52,772 nucleotides of DNA from an uncultured Selenomonadales bacterium (GTDB taxonomy: Bacteria > Bacillota > Negativicutes > Selenomonadales > Selenomonadaceae): contig CALDHY010000095.1 of NCBI GenBank assembly GCA_937901445.1, forward strand, positions 1 to 52,772, read 5' to 3'. The notes under the pieces were generated by a model, which saw nothing but the letters and a program-made list of their open reading frames with translations, had not been told where the DNA came from and ran no database searches. The position numbers and the translations under genes are program-made. This document shows positions 15,797 through 24,974 of this stretch, piece after piece (the stretch's first letter is position 1; every line of letters starts with the position of its first letter).

Positions 15797-18439
15797 TTAT
15801 CTTGCGAAATAGGCGGTACTGCCGGTTTTAGTTTTGACAACTTCAAGGCGCACGGGTACGCGGCGTTTCAGTTCGTCAACGTGTGAAATAATCCCTACGA
15901 GCCGCCCGCCAATTTGTAAATCAGTCAGCGCGTTCATTGCAACATCTAAAGTTTCGCCGTCCAAAGTGCCGAAGCCTTCATCAATGAAAATCGTATCAAG
16001 TTTAATACCGCCTGCCGTATTTTTGACGACCGCCGCCAATCCCAATGCCAAACTTAATGACGCCAAAAAACTTTCGCCGCCGGATAAAGTTTCGACGGGG
16101 CGAGCCGAGCCGCTGTAAGCGTCAAAAATTTCTAAGTCTAAGCCTTCGAGCCTTTTTTTGGAATTTGCATTTTTTTCATTGCGAAAACGATAACGCCCGC
16201 CGCTCATTCTTTCAAGGCGTTCATTTGCCTCAAAAATCACTTCCTTAAAAATTGCGTTGAGGTAGTAGCGTTGGAAAGTAATTTTTGAAATTGTGCCATT
16301 TGCCACGTCAGCAAGTTTTTTCCATATTTGAAAATTTGTATCGGCGGTTGAAATTTCGGCGGCGACTGTTTCAAGTTTTTGTGAAATATCTTGCAGGCGT
16401 TTCAAATTATTTTCAAGTGCGGCAAATTCAGTAACGGCGGCGGTGTGTGAATCCTGCGCGAGGATTTTTTTATTTTGAAGTTCAAAGATATTGGGCGGTG
16501 TTTTGCCTTCAATTTTTTTGGCGGCGTCATTGAATGAAGTTTCGGCGGCTTGAACTTTACCGGCGCATTTTGAATATTGTTTTTCGCAAATATGAAAAGT
16601 TTCTTCGGCGGCTTGCCACGCGGCGTCAAGTTTTTGTTTTTGAGTTTGAACGGCGGCTAAATCTTCGGCAATTTTTTTAGAATCAGTCAAAAATTCGGCG
16701 GGTATTTGAGATTTTTTTTCTTCGACAATCCCGCGCAGATTTTCGGCAATACGAGTTTTATTTTCGGCGTCAACTCGCGCAGATTTAACTTTTTCGATAA
16801 CGTCCTTAGTAAAACTTTCGCCCTTTTTGAGATTTTCACGGGCGGCTTTTAAATCGTCTGCAGATTTTTTGGCGGTGTTGTAAAGATTTTCAGCGTCTGC
16901 AAGTTCCAACACGTCAATGAATTTTTCAAGCAAGTTATTTTGTGCGTTAATTTTTTCTTCAATCGTGGTTAAGTCTCTTTTGGCGTCGTCGAGTTTGATT
17001 TGTCTTTTGTTCAAAAGATTTTCGGCGGCTTCAATTTCCTCATCGCTAGGGATAGTTTCTTCAGTGAAGGCAAGTTTTGGGTGGCGCAGAGAGCCGCAAA
17101 CGGGGCAAGGTTCGCCGTCTTGCAAGTCTTTAGCCAACATTGCGGCGGCGCAAAGTTTTTGCAAGAGTTGCAACTGTTTAAAAAGTTTTTGCGCGTCATT
17201 ATGATTTTTTGTGGCGACTTCAAGTCTTTTTTGCGCGGGGGTTAATTCTTTTTTAAGGCGGGCAATTTCTTTTTTGCAAACTTCAAATTCCCGTGCGTCT
17301 TTGAGTTTTTGGGCGGCTTGTACAAATTTGGCGTCTGCGCCCTGCAGTGAATTTTCTTGTTGCCGTAAAAATTCAAGGCGTTCTTCACATTTTTTTTGTT
17401 GCAGTTCAAGCTTTTTCAAACTTTCCAGCGCGGCAGTTTCAGTTTGTTTAGCTTTTAAAAGTTCCTGCTGTTTATTTTCAAATTCAGAAATAGCGGCGAT
17501 AATTTTATTGAGTTCGACAATTTTATTTTTAAGTTCATCGCGCAGATTTTCTTCAGTCTTGCGTTTGTCGTATTCGGCGCGGGCAGTTTTTAAATCTGCA
17601 GAAATTTTTTCAAGCGCGGCGCGGGCGTCTGCAAGATTTTTTTTGGCGGCGTTAAGGTTTTCAAAGTCTTTGTTGAGAATTTCGGCGGCGGTTAAATCTG
17701 CATTGGCTTTATCGAGTTGCAATTTGAGTTCATCGATTTTAATTTTGGCGCGGCGCAGATTTTCATTGAAAGTTTCCAACAACGCGGGCAAATTAAATTC
17801 TTCGTCAGTAGTATTTGAAATTTGGCGGGCGTCATTTTGCAGATTTTTTTGTTGATTTTCAAGGTCGGTACAAAGTTTTTCGGCGGCGGCAGATTTTTCT
17901 TTCAAGCGGTTTTCAATCAGCGCGTAGAAATTGGCGTCAAAAAGTGTATTCAAGACTTCGCCGCGTTCCCTTGAATTTGATGTTAAAAATTTTTTGAAAC
18001 TGCCTTGAGGCAAAAGTATAACCTGCCTGAATTGGTCAATTTTAAAGCCGATAATTTCACTGACGATTTTATTAACTTTGTTTGCGCCGGTCTCAAGCAA
18101 CAGGTTATTTCGGTAAATTTCGGCGGCAGAATCAGACTCTTCAGACTTCAAGCCGCGCTTAATCCTGTAAATTTTATCGCCGAGCGCAAAAGTAAATTCA
18201 ACTTCAGTTTGAAGATTAGCCGCCGCCTGTTCACAGCGCATCATTTTGGCGTTGCGTTCGCCGCCGGAGCTGTTGCCGTACAGTGCATAACATATAGCAT
18301 CGAGAATTGAAGTTTTACCTGCGCCGGTCGCGCCGTGTATCAGAAAAAAATTTTCGCCGTTCAAGCCCTTTTCAAAATCCAATTCAACAGTTTTTGCGAA
18401 AGGTTCAAAAGCAGTTATTTTCAAATTTATTGGTTTCAA
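15797..18439 (-). CDS. sbcC: SbcC-type SMC-like nuclease ATPase
   Basis: 880 residues from a TTG at 18439 behind AAGGAGG. SbcC is the Rad50-like ATPase of the SbcCD nuclease that cuts hairpins and protein-blocked DNA ends. Walker A is GATGAGKTSILDAI (about residue 35). Long coiled coils run on both sides of the zinc hook CPVCG (about 445). The C-terminal half-ATPase has signature LSGGESFLASLSLALG (about 785) and Walker B IFIDEGFGTLD (about 820). No SbcD nuclease gene lies on either side, although sbcD normally precedes sbcC. The partner must lie elsewhere. Confidence 0.93.
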   Translation of the reverse strand: MKPINLKITAFEPFAKTVELDFEKGLNGENFFLIHGATGAGKTSILDAICYALYGNSSGGERNAKMMRCEQAAANLQTEVEFTFALGDKIYRIKRGLKSEESDSAAEIYRNNLLLETGANKVNKIVSEIIGFKIDQFRQVILLPQGSFKKFLTSNSRERGEVLNTLFDANFYALIENRLKEKSAAAEKLCTDLENQQKNLQNDARQISNTTDEEFNLPALLETFNENLRRAKIKIDELKLQLDKANADLTAAEILNKDFENLNAAKKNLADARAALEKISADLKTARAEYDKRKTEENLRDELKNKIVELNKIIAAISEFENKQQELLKAKQTETAALESLKKLELQQKKCEERLEFLRQQENSLQGADAKFVQAAQKLKDAREFEVCKKEIARLKKELTPAQKRLEVATKNHNDAQKLFKQLQLLQKLCAAAMLAKDLQDGEPCPVCGSLRHPKLAFTEETIPSDEEIEAAENLLNKRQIKLDDAKRDLTTIEEKINAQNNLLEKFIDVLELADAENLYNTAKKSADDLKAARENLKKGESFTKDVIEKVKSARVDAENKTRIAENLRGIVEEKKSQIPAEFLTDSKKIAEDLAAVQTQKQKLDAAWQAAEETFHICEKQYSKCAGKVQAAETSFNDAAKKIEGKTPPNIFELQNKKILAQDSHTAAVTEFAALENNLKRLQDISQKLETVAAEISTADTNFQIWKKLADVANGTISKITFQRYYLNAIFKEVIFEANERLERMSGGRYRFRNEKNANSKKRLEGLDLEIFDAYSGSARPVETLSGGESFLASLSLALGLAAVVKNTAGGIKLDTIFIDEGFGTLDGETLDVAMNALTDLQIGGRLVGIISHVDELKRRVPVRLEVVKTKTGSTAYFAR

Positions 18440-18587
18440 ATTAATTCCTCCTTAATCTTAAAATAAAGATGGTAACTAAAAAAAATTGGATGCTGAAATT
18501 TTTGAAATGCTTAGCAAATTTTAATAACGCTGAAATTGTAACACCCCAGCCCGTCATCGATTTTCACCGGGCGAAAGATTTTCTTTG

Positions 18588-18613
18588 ATACTTTCTTTAT
18601 AAAAAGAAAGTAT
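18588..18613. repeat. Perfect 11-bp inverted repeat
   Basis: ATACTTTCTTT (18588-18598) and AAAGAAAGTAT (18603-18613) with a 4-base loop, in the 254-base gap between the divergent sbcC and rpmB genes. No T-run matches a gene end, so its role is unclear. It lies just upstream of the rpmB -35 box. The gap also has a GCCCG/CGGGC hairpin near 18550-18572. Confidence 0.7.
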
Positions 18614-18632
18614 ATTTAAAATAAAAAAATAT

Positions 18633-18661
18633 TTGCAACGTCAAAAAAGCTGTGATATAAT
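18633..18661 (+). promoter_or_regulatory. rpmB promoter
   Basis: TTGCAA (18633-18638) and TATAAT (18656-18661), 17-base spacer, about 32 bases before the rpmB start. Confidence 0.8.
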
Positions 18662-18693
18662 ACGCGCGTTACTTTGAAAGGGAGTGAAATTTT

Positions 18694-18885
18694 ATGTCCG
18701 CTTATTGCGAGATTTGCCATAAAGGTACTATGTCAGGGATGAACGTCAGCCATTCGCACTTGAAAACTAAACGCAAATGGAAACCGAATATTCAACGTGT
18801 TCGCGCAGTTATCGACGGCGAAATTAAGCGCGTCAATGTTTGCACTCGTTGTCTTCGTTCAGGGAAAATTCAACGCGCTATTTAG
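18694..18885 (+). CDS. rpmB: 50S ribosomal protein L28
   Basis: 63 residues, normal length. ATG after AAAGGGAG. It is the zinc-ribbon form, with CEIC near the N-terminus and CTRC near the C-terminus. The core VSHSHLKTKRKWKPNIQRVR is typical of L28. Monocistronic: own promoter and terminator. It belongs to the large ribosomal subunit. Confidence 0.96.
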   Translation: MSAYCEICHKGTMSGMNVSHSHLKTKRKWKPNIQRVRAVIDGEIKRVNVCTRCLRSGKIQRAI

Positions 18886-18900
18886 TTTTCTGCGATTCAA

Positions 18901-18938
18901 AAAAAAACTCGGTCACAAAACGTGGTCGAGTTTTTTTG
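18901..18938. terminator. Bidirectional intrinsic terminator between rpmB and the DUF4127 gene
   Basis: CTCGGTCAC (18908-18916) pairs with GTGGTCGAG (18922-18930), flanked by A-run and T-run. It serves both convergent genes. Confidence 0.88.
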
Positions 18939-18939
18939 T

Positions 18940-20535
18940 TTACCGGAAACTAATTTCAGCCTCAAACATTCTGTTCCAAGTGAATTGCACGCGCATTTTA
19001 TTTTTCAACGTAACTTCCGGCAAATTGTTTCTTACAAAATTGGTTAAAAGTTGCTCGCACCACTCGGCGGCGTCATCTTTTTTATCGTCAAGCAAATTAT
19101 AATAGCCCGCGCCGTAAATCCAATTCAGCCGCGCCGCAACAGTATTTCTGACGTTTGACTGGTACGCCCAATCGTCAACATAGCGCGTAACCAACAAATT
19201 ATTTTTATCGTTGTCAGTCATTTTGCGCGCCAAAATTCCCGTTGAAAGTGCAAAGCCGGTTGAGTTCGTCGCCGTATTCCAGCCCGCGTAAGATTGAAGT
19301 TTGAAAAGCATTTTTTGATTTTTAAGTTGCTCCATAAGCGCGTTATCTGCGCCGTTTGCAAAGGCAATATCGGCAACTGAAACTTTCGCTCCGCTGTTCA
19401 AATAAGTTTGCAAACTGTTTACAAAAAAATTCGTACCTTCCCGCGCCCGCAAATTGTTAAATGAACTAATCGCCTCAAAAGTTTTGCCGTCGGGATTGGT
19501 ATTGACTGCCAAAATTAAATCTGCGCGATTGACATTATCAACACGATTTACACCGAGTGCCAAAAATTCCGCATTAATTGAAGTGTCAATCGTTTCATCA
19601 GAATAAGTTGGAATGGTATTGCCGCCCGCGCCCGTGTTGTACGAAACAAATACCGAATTTTGGGCGTTGGTGCGGTCGTTAATTGCGCGCGTCAAAAGTA
19701 TCAAGCCAATTTCATCAATTCCGGCGATTGTTTGATATTTATCTCCGGAAATTTTTTCGCCGTACTTTGCCAAATTTCGCCCTTCCTTGTGAGTTTGAGA
19801 AAAAGGCGCGTTATCGTCCCTGCCGAGTAACAAACAATCAAAAATTTTTTCGCCCGCCATATCGACTAATTTTTCATTTGCCTCAAAATTTTTTTCCCGT
19901 CGTTCCTGCCAATCTTCCAACGCTCGCGCAGGTATCAATTTTTGTAAAAAAATTATCTCTTTATTTTCACGCGGCGTCAAACCTTCAGTTTCCCATTTGT
20001 CAATCAGCGCGGTATAGCGGAAAATATTTGCGCCGTAATTTCTATAATAATCCGGCTCTTCGTAACCTGAAGAATTGCCGTTGCGCGGCGTCCTCATAAT
20101 GGAGCCGAAAACGTAAATTGGTAAATTTTTATGTTTGTTGCGAAAATCTTTAAAAAGTTCGGCGCGTTCCAAAATCAGTTGCCTGTCGTAGTTGTGCAAG
20201 CGTGAAGAAATTAAACTGCCGTAAAGCATGGAATCAGACGAAATGACGGCGGCAACAATATCTTTTTTAGTGTTCAATTCAAGCCATTCCCATAATCTGT
20301 CAGGGTTGCCCAAATCTTCACGGCTGCCCAAAATTTCTTTCGGCGGAGCGATAACTTTGTAACCGGCGCGTTCAATAATATCAATCGTTTGTTCAACAAC
20401 AACAGGGCGGTTATCGTGCGGTATGTACAAAATTTTTTCCGGCTCGTTTTTACGTTTTGCATCGGCGTTTGGCGTTGCCGTAAAAATTCCAATGAAACAA
20501 AGTGCAACGCCCAAAAATTTCCACGCCTTTTTCAA
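18940..20535 (-). CDS. Secreted DUF4127-family protein
   Basis: 531 residues, TTG start behind AAAGGAGG. Signal peptide at 1-26 (MKKAWKFLGVALCFIGIFTA, cleavage near ADA). The mature protein has the DUF4127 pattern: ILYIPHDNRPVVVEQTIDII at its start, then SSDSMLYGSLISSR, LLLGRDDNAPFSQTHKEGRN in the middle, and VADIAFANGADNALM with LQSYAGWNTATNSTG near the end. Conserved Asp/His/Asn clusters hint at a hydrolase-like site, but the activity is unknown. It follows the DUF2225 gene by 73 bases, which hold repeat H3, so the two may share a transcript. Confidence 0.88.
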   Translation of the reverse strand: MKKAWKFLGVALCFIGIFTATPNADAKRKNEPEKILYIPHDNRPVVVEQTIDIIERAGYKVIAPPKEILGSREDLGNPDRLWEWLELNTKKDIVAAVISSDSMLYGSLISSRLHNYDRQLILERAELFKDFRNKHKNLPIYVFGSIMRTPRNGNSSGYEEPDYYRNYGANIFRYTALIDKWETEGLTPRENKEIIFLQKLIPARALEDWQERREKNFEANEKLVDMAGEKIFDCLLLGRDDNAPFSQTHKEGRNLAKYGEKISGDKYQTIAGIDEIGLILLTRAINDRTNAQNSVFVSYNTGAGGNTIPTYSDETIDTSINAEFLALGVNRVDNVNRADLILAVNTNPDGKTFEAISSFNNLRAREGTNFFVNSLQTYLNSGAKVSVADIAFANGADNALMEQLKNQKMLFKLQSYAGWNTATNSTGFALSTGILARKMTDNDKNNLLVTRYVDDWAYQSNVRNTVAARLNWIYGAGYYNLLDDKKDDAAEWCEQLLTNFVRNNLPEVTLKNKMRVQFTWNRMFEAEISFR

Positions 20536-20552
20536 AATCTATTCCTCCTTTT

Positions 20553-20614
20553 TAAGGGCTAGGGATTAAGGATTAAGGATTAGGGAAAAATTTTTTAACC
20601 CTTAGTCCCTACTT
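20553..20614. repeat. Heptamer-type repeat hairpin H3
   Basis: Plus-strand arm of units AGGGCTA, GGGATTA, AGGATTA, AGGATTA, GGG (20555-20585), A/T-rich loop, return arm CCCTTAGTCCCTA (20599-20611). Stable with G-U pairs. The TAG stop of the DUF2225 gene (20609-20611) is part of the return arm. Confidence 0.75.
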
Positions 20615-21304
20615 TTTAGCAGATTTTTTCTTATCTGCGCGAATATCGCCCCATAAGTCACGCGCCTTGTCGAAAACTTTCGGCTCACTGGTACGGACAC
20701 TTTGATCGCTGATAATTTTTGAAAGATACTGCGTGCATTTTTCAGTATTGCCGAGCCGATAATAAATAGCACCAATTAAATAAATCGCCGCCATATCAGA
20801 CAAGCCGCCAATAGGATAACGTTCCTTTGCAAGCGATTCGTCAAACAATTCAGCCGCCAAATTTAAGTATTCACTTTCCTTTTCGGGGTAAATTCCGGCA
20901 AAACGATAAAGCCACGCAACGTTGAGATTGTATGAAGCTTTTTTGGAGGCGGGACCGTTAATAATGTCAAGGTAAACCAACGCCATAATGAAAGAGCCGA
21001 CGGCGTCCGGCAAAGTGCGCGTTTCTGTAAATTCAATTTCCAACTCTTTTTGCTTGAGAAATTCAGAAAGTTTTTCACGGTGTTTGCTGGGCATATGTGT
21101 TGTAAAAGTTGGTTCGTCCGCCGCAAAGCCGCAATGTTCACAAACCCAAATTCTGTAGTAGTAAGGGCTGAATCCCTTGTAGTGTACGCATAAATCTTCG
21201 TCGCGTTTTTCGACAACAAGCCGCGACCGAGTTTTTATGACGCGCGTTTCTTTGCCGCAAATTGGACAAGTTTTTTCTACCACAAATGTATTTTCTGCTG
21301 CCAC
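20609..21304 (-). CDS. DUF2225-family zinc-ribbon/helical-repeat protein
   Basis: 231 residues, GTG start behind GAAAGGAAG. The N-terminal zinc ribbon has CPICGKET (about residue 14) and VCEHCGFAA (about 54), then an all-helical TPR-like part: YNLNVAWLYRFAGIYPEKES and IYLIGAIYYRLGNTEKCTQYL. No signal peptide, so cytoplasmic. The family is widespread in Bacillota and is of unknown function. It is the first gene of a possible pair with the DUF4127 gene. Confidence 0.88.
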   Translation of the reverse strand: MAAENTFVVEKTCPICGKETRVIKTRSRLVVEKRDEDLCVHYKGFSPYYYRIWVCEHCGFAADEPTFTTHMPSKHREKLSEFLKQKELEIEFTETRTLPDAVGSFIMALVYLDIINGPASKKASYNLNVAWLYRFAGIYPEKESEYLNLAAELFDESLAKERYPIGGLSDMAAIYLIGAIYYRLGNTEKCTQYLSKIISDQSVRTSEPKVFDKARDLWGDIRADKKKSAKK

Positions 21305-21330
21305 AAAAAAACTTCCTTTCAGTCGTTTTT

Positions 21331-21401
21331 TAAGGATTATGGACTAAGGGCTAAGGGCTAAGGATTTTCCCCTAACCCCTAACCCCTAAAACCTATCACC
21401 T
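21331..21401. repeat. Heptamer-type repeat hairpin H4
   Basis: Plus-strand arm AAGGATTA, GGACTAA, GGGCTAA, GGGCTAA, GGA (21332-21364), loop TTTT, return arm of three CCCCTAA units then CCTATCA. It starts right after the stop of the GH13-GH77 gene. Read on that gene's strand it contains three GGGGTTA units, telomere-like. Confidence 0.75.
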
Positions 21402-24400
21402 AAGATACTTGTTGCAAAGAGCCTTTAACTTGCCGGCTTCCGCTTCAAGCTGATAATCCGGTTTAAGTTGCCAGCCCCAGTTTGTACCGACAGTACCGGG
21501 CGTATTCATTCTTGCGCGGCTGTCAAGTTTCAAAACGTCTTGCATTGGAACAATAGCGTAACGAGAATTTGAGGCATAGGCAAACTCAATTAATTTTTGG
21601 CAAACATCATCAGGACGGCGGACATCTGCACCAATTAACGCGGCGATTGTAGGCTTGCTTAAATTGTCAACATCTTCCATAAACCAGCCGACCGTTGTAT
21701 TGTTATCGTGCGTACCGGTGTACGTCAAAGAATTTTCCGGCGCAACAAATCCAATTCGCCCGTCTTCATTGAAATGTAACTCGAAATGCAAAATTTTCAT
21801 ACCGGGAAAACCGCAAGCTTGCCGCAATTCTTCAACTTCATCAGTGATAATTCCCAAATCTTCAGCCACAATCTGCGCGCTGTCGCCAAATTCTTTTTTG
21901 ATAACGTCAAAGAAAGGTTTACCCGGTCCTTTAATCCATTCGCCTTTGATAGCGTTTTCTGCATAGCCGTCAACAGACCAGTAACTTTCAAATCCCCTGA
22001 AATGATCAATTCGCACAATGTCAACAAGCGCGTAAAGTTTCTTGAAACGCAATTTCCACCAGCGGTAATTTTCAGCCTTCATTTCGTCCCAATTATATTG
22101 CGGGTTGCCCCAAAGTTGCCCTGTTACACTGAAATAATCCGGCGGTACGCCTGCAACTTTTTCAGGTCTGCCACTTTCAAGGAGTTGGAAAAGTTTTGGA
22201 TTAGCCCAAACGTCCGCGCTGTCAGCTGATACAAAAATTGGCATATCGCCCAAAATCTGAATACCGCGTTCATTTGCGTAAGCGTGCAATTTCTGCCACT
22301 GTACATTGAAAATATACTGTTCAAATTCAACATACAAAATTTCATCCGCCAATTTCTCGCGCAGATTTTCTAAAGTTTTTGCGTCGCGCTGTTTAATTTT
22401 TTCGCCCCATTCAATCCAGTAAGAATCATTATTTTTAGATTTTAAGGCGGCGAAAAGTGCATAATCTTTAAGCCAGTAAGATTCATCTTCACAGAATTTT
22501 TCAAAATGCAATTTCAAATTTTCGTCAGTTTCAATTTTTTCTTTAAAGTTCCTGAACGCTTTTTTAAGCAGCGCAGATTTAAAGCTCCACACGCGCTCAA
22601 ATTCGACTGTAGACGCCTTAAACGGCTTCGATGGTACTTTTATATCATCTTCAGTCAAAAAGCCTCTCTCGGCTAAATCTGCGGGCGATATAAGCATTGG
22701 GTTGCCGCCAAACGCTGAAGGCGATTGATACGGCGAATAACCGAAACCTACAGGATTAAGCGGCAAAATCTGCCAAATTGTTTGTCCCGCCGCTTTAAGA
22801 TAGTCGATAAATTCAAACGCCTCTTTGCCCAAATCGCCAATACCGTATTTTGAAGGCAAGCTTGTCGGGTGTAATAAAATTCCTGCGCGACGGTCATAAT
22901 TTTTCTTTTGCGGGATATGGTGTAACAAAACACCTTCCAGCGGCTGAAGTTTGAAATTGACGCGCCCGCGTGTTACGGGATAATGTTTTTTCGTGTTAGT
23001 CGGGTCGAAAGCGTCAACAAATACGCCGCCCGCAAAATCGCTTACGTCAAATGAAACTTCCCGCGCCTCTTCAGTCGAACGATTGAACGCGGCAAGGTAA
23101 GCGTCATTTTGTGCTTCGTTGTCAAAAACGTCCCGCCCGTTACGAATAACCCGCGCGTATGCAAAAATATCGCCGTGCGAAGGCAACGGTAAAAATTCGC
23201 CTGTCTGCAAAACTAAATTTTTGTTGCGAATTGCGATAAATTTTTTGTAAGTTTCAAGTAAATCTTTATCGCCGTTTTCCCAATCATAAGGGCGGCGGTT
23301 AGTCGGGTCTTTAAAGCCTTGCATACCAATTTCATCGCCGTAATAAACGCAGGGAACGCCGGGATATGTCATTTGCCACAACGCCGCCATTTTTAAGCGC
23401 GCCTTGCCGAGTTTTTCGTGTTTTTCGTCAAGTTTAAATTTCGCTTGTTCAATCGCCGGCATTTTGTCATAGTATGGAGCTTCCCCAAAAATTGTAACGG
23501 GACGCATAATATCGTGGCTTGAAAGTAAATTCATCATCACGTAGAAATTTTCTTTAGGGTAATTCTCGCGCAGGCTTTCCATTCGTTTCATACAAGTTTC
23601 GCCGTCAATTTTCCCCAAAATAAAATCAAACAAATGTGCGCGCCACGGGTAATTCATAGCAGAATCCATTTCATAACCGCACAAATATTGACGCTGGACG
23701 CCGTAAGCAATTTTATTTGAAGCGTCCTCCCAAACTTCGCCTATCATAATTGCGTCGGGATTTGCCTTTTTCAATTCGGCAAAAAATAACTGCGAAAATT
23801 CGGCGGGCAATTCGTCAATGACATCTAAACGCCAGCCGGCAATTCCCTCGCGTACCCAATGTTTTAAAACGCTGTCATTGTCACGAATTATAAAATCCAT
23901 ATAGGACGGCGTAATTTCTCTAACATTCGGTAAAGTCGGGAAATTCCACCAACTTTCATAATCGTTAGGATAATTTCTGAAACTGTACCATTCAAAATAA
24001 GGAGAATTTTTGGATTGATACGCGCCTACAGAATTATATTGCCCGTTGCGATTGAAATAAATGCTGTTGCTGCCGGTATGACTGAAAACGCCGTCAATAA
24101 TTATCGAAATTCCCTTTGAGCGTGCAACGTCAAGCAAATGCTTAAATTCTTCATTCGTTCCTAAAATTGGGTCGATTTTGTGATAATTTCCCGTGTCGTA
24201 ATGGTGGTTACTTTCCGATTCAAAAACCGGATTGAAATAAATTGTAGAAATTCCCAATTCTTTCAAGTAGTCAAGTTTACTTTCGACGCCGCGCAAATTG
24301 CCGCCGTAAAAATCGTAAGCAACAATGTCAGTTGTATCAACGTCTTTGTAGTAACAAGGATCATCTTTCCAGCTTGCGTGAAAAACTGCGCCGCGCTTTT

Positions 24401-24875
24401 CGACAATTTCATTTCCTTCACGATAAAATCTGTCAGGGAAAATTTGATACATTACCGAATGTTTGAACCAATCGGGAGTCTTTGCGCCGCGTTGATATAC
24501 GGTAATTTGGAAGGCGGGCGGCGCGTAGTCAAAATAAAGTTCGCCGACGCCACCGAGTTGCTCGGGATTATTGCCGTAGTAATAAGTTTTTTCTGAAGTT
24601 ACAATAATAAAATGGTACCAAACAAGGCAACCTTTTTCCGGCATTGTAATTTCAGTTGAGTAAAATTTTTCTTTAGATTTTACGTCGTCACGGGTTGAAA
24701 GGTTAGTCCATTTTTCGCCGGAGCCGTCCGACCACGTGTGAAGTAAAACTTGTTGAATCGTTTCATCAGTATTGATACGAATACCAAGCCGAATTGTACT
24801 GCCTGTTTCAACCGCGCCGACTGTCGAGCGGTAATAAATATTTTGCGAATTGTGCTCAATGTTGCTTTTATCCAT
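21396..24875 (-). CDS. GH13 amylase/neopullulanase-like domain fused to 4-alpha-glucanotransferase (GH77)
   Basis: 1,159 residues, about twice either family alone. ATG after AAGGAGC. Residues 1-120 are a beta-sandwich starch-binding type module. GH13 barrel at about 130-640: nucleophile Asp in GWRLDVIDE (about 347), acid Glu in MIGEVWED (about 378), Asp in LLSSHD (about 453). GH77 from about 660: RAGILLHPTSLPSKYGIGD, nucleophile Asp in VRIDHFRGF (about 955), Glu in IVAEDLGII (about 1002), Asp in TGTHDNNT (about 1055). It probably hydrolyses and rearranges alpha-1,4-glucans from glycogen in the cytoplasm (no signal peptide). It follows the two glycosyltransferases and sits near the glg operon. 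Confidence 0.95.
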   Translation of the reverse strand: MDKSNIEHNSQNIYYRSTVGAVETGSTIRLGIRINTDETIQQVLLHTWSDGSGEKWTNLSTRDDVKSKEKFYSTEITMPEKGCLVWYHFIIVTSEKTYYYGNNPEQLGGVGELYFDYAPPAFQITVYQRGAKTPDWFKHSVMYQIFPDRFYREGNEIVEKRGAVFHASWKDDPCYYKDVDTTDIVAYDFYGGNLRGVESKLDYLKELGISTIYFNPVFESESNHHYDTGNYHKIDPILGTNEEFKHLLDVARSKGISIIIDGVFSHTGSNSIYFNRNGQYNSVGAYQSKNSPYFEWYSFRNYPNDYESWWNFPTLPNVREITPSYMDFIIRDNDSVLKHWVREGIAGWRLDVIDELPAEFSQLFFAELKKANPDAIMIGEVWEDASNKIAYGVQRQYLCGYEMDSAMNYPWRAHLFDFILGKIDGETCMKRMESLRENYPKENFYVMMNLLSSHDIMRPVTIFGEAPYYDKMPAIEQAKFKLDEKHEKLGKARLKMAALWQMTYPGVPCVYYGDEIGMQGFKDPTNRRPYDWENGDKDLLETYKKFIAIRNKNLVLQTGEFLPLPSHGDIFAYARVIRNGRDVFDNEAQNDAYLAAFNRSTEEAREVSFDVSDFAGGVFVDAFDPTNTKKHYPVTRGRVNFKLQPLEGVLLHHIPQKKNYDRRAGILLHPTSLPSKYGIGDLGKEAFEFIDYLKAAGQTIWQILPLNPVGFGYSPYQSPSAFGGNPMLISPADLAERGFLTEDDIKVPSKPFKASTVEFERVWSFKSALLKKAFRNFKEKIETDENLKLHFEKFCEDESYWLKDYALFAALKSKNNDSYWIEWGEKIKQRDAKTLENLREKLADEILYVEFEQYIFNVQWQKLHAYANERGIQILGDMPIFVSADSADVWANPKLFQLLESGRPEKVAGVPPDYFSVTGQLWGNPQYNWDEMKAENYRWWKLRFKKLYALVDIVRIDHFRGFESYWSVDGYAENAIKGEWIKGPGKPFFDVIKKEFGDSAQIVAEDLGIITDEVEELRQACGFPGMKILHFELHFNEDGRIGFVAPENSLTYTGTHDNNTTVGWFMEDVDNLSKPTIAALIGADVRRPDDVCQKLIEFAYASNSRYAIVPMQDVLKLDSRARMNTPGTVGTNWGWQLKPDYQLEAEAGKLKALCNKYLR

Positions 24876-24933
24876 AAAATCAGCTCCTTAAGCTTTATTT
24901 TCTTAAAAATTTTAAAATTGAATTTGCCGTCGT

Positions 24934-24974
24934 CAATCCCTAATCCTTAGTCCTTAATCCTTAATCCTTATCCC
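24934..24974. repeat. Heptamer-type tandem repeat H5
   Basis: On the minus strand units of GGATTAA, GGATTAA, GGACTAA, GGATTAG run after GGGATAA, where TAA is the stop codon of the glycosyltransferase gene (24968-24970). Only a G-rich arm is present, so no hairpin. It fills the gap before the GH13-GH77 gene. Confidence 0.75.
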
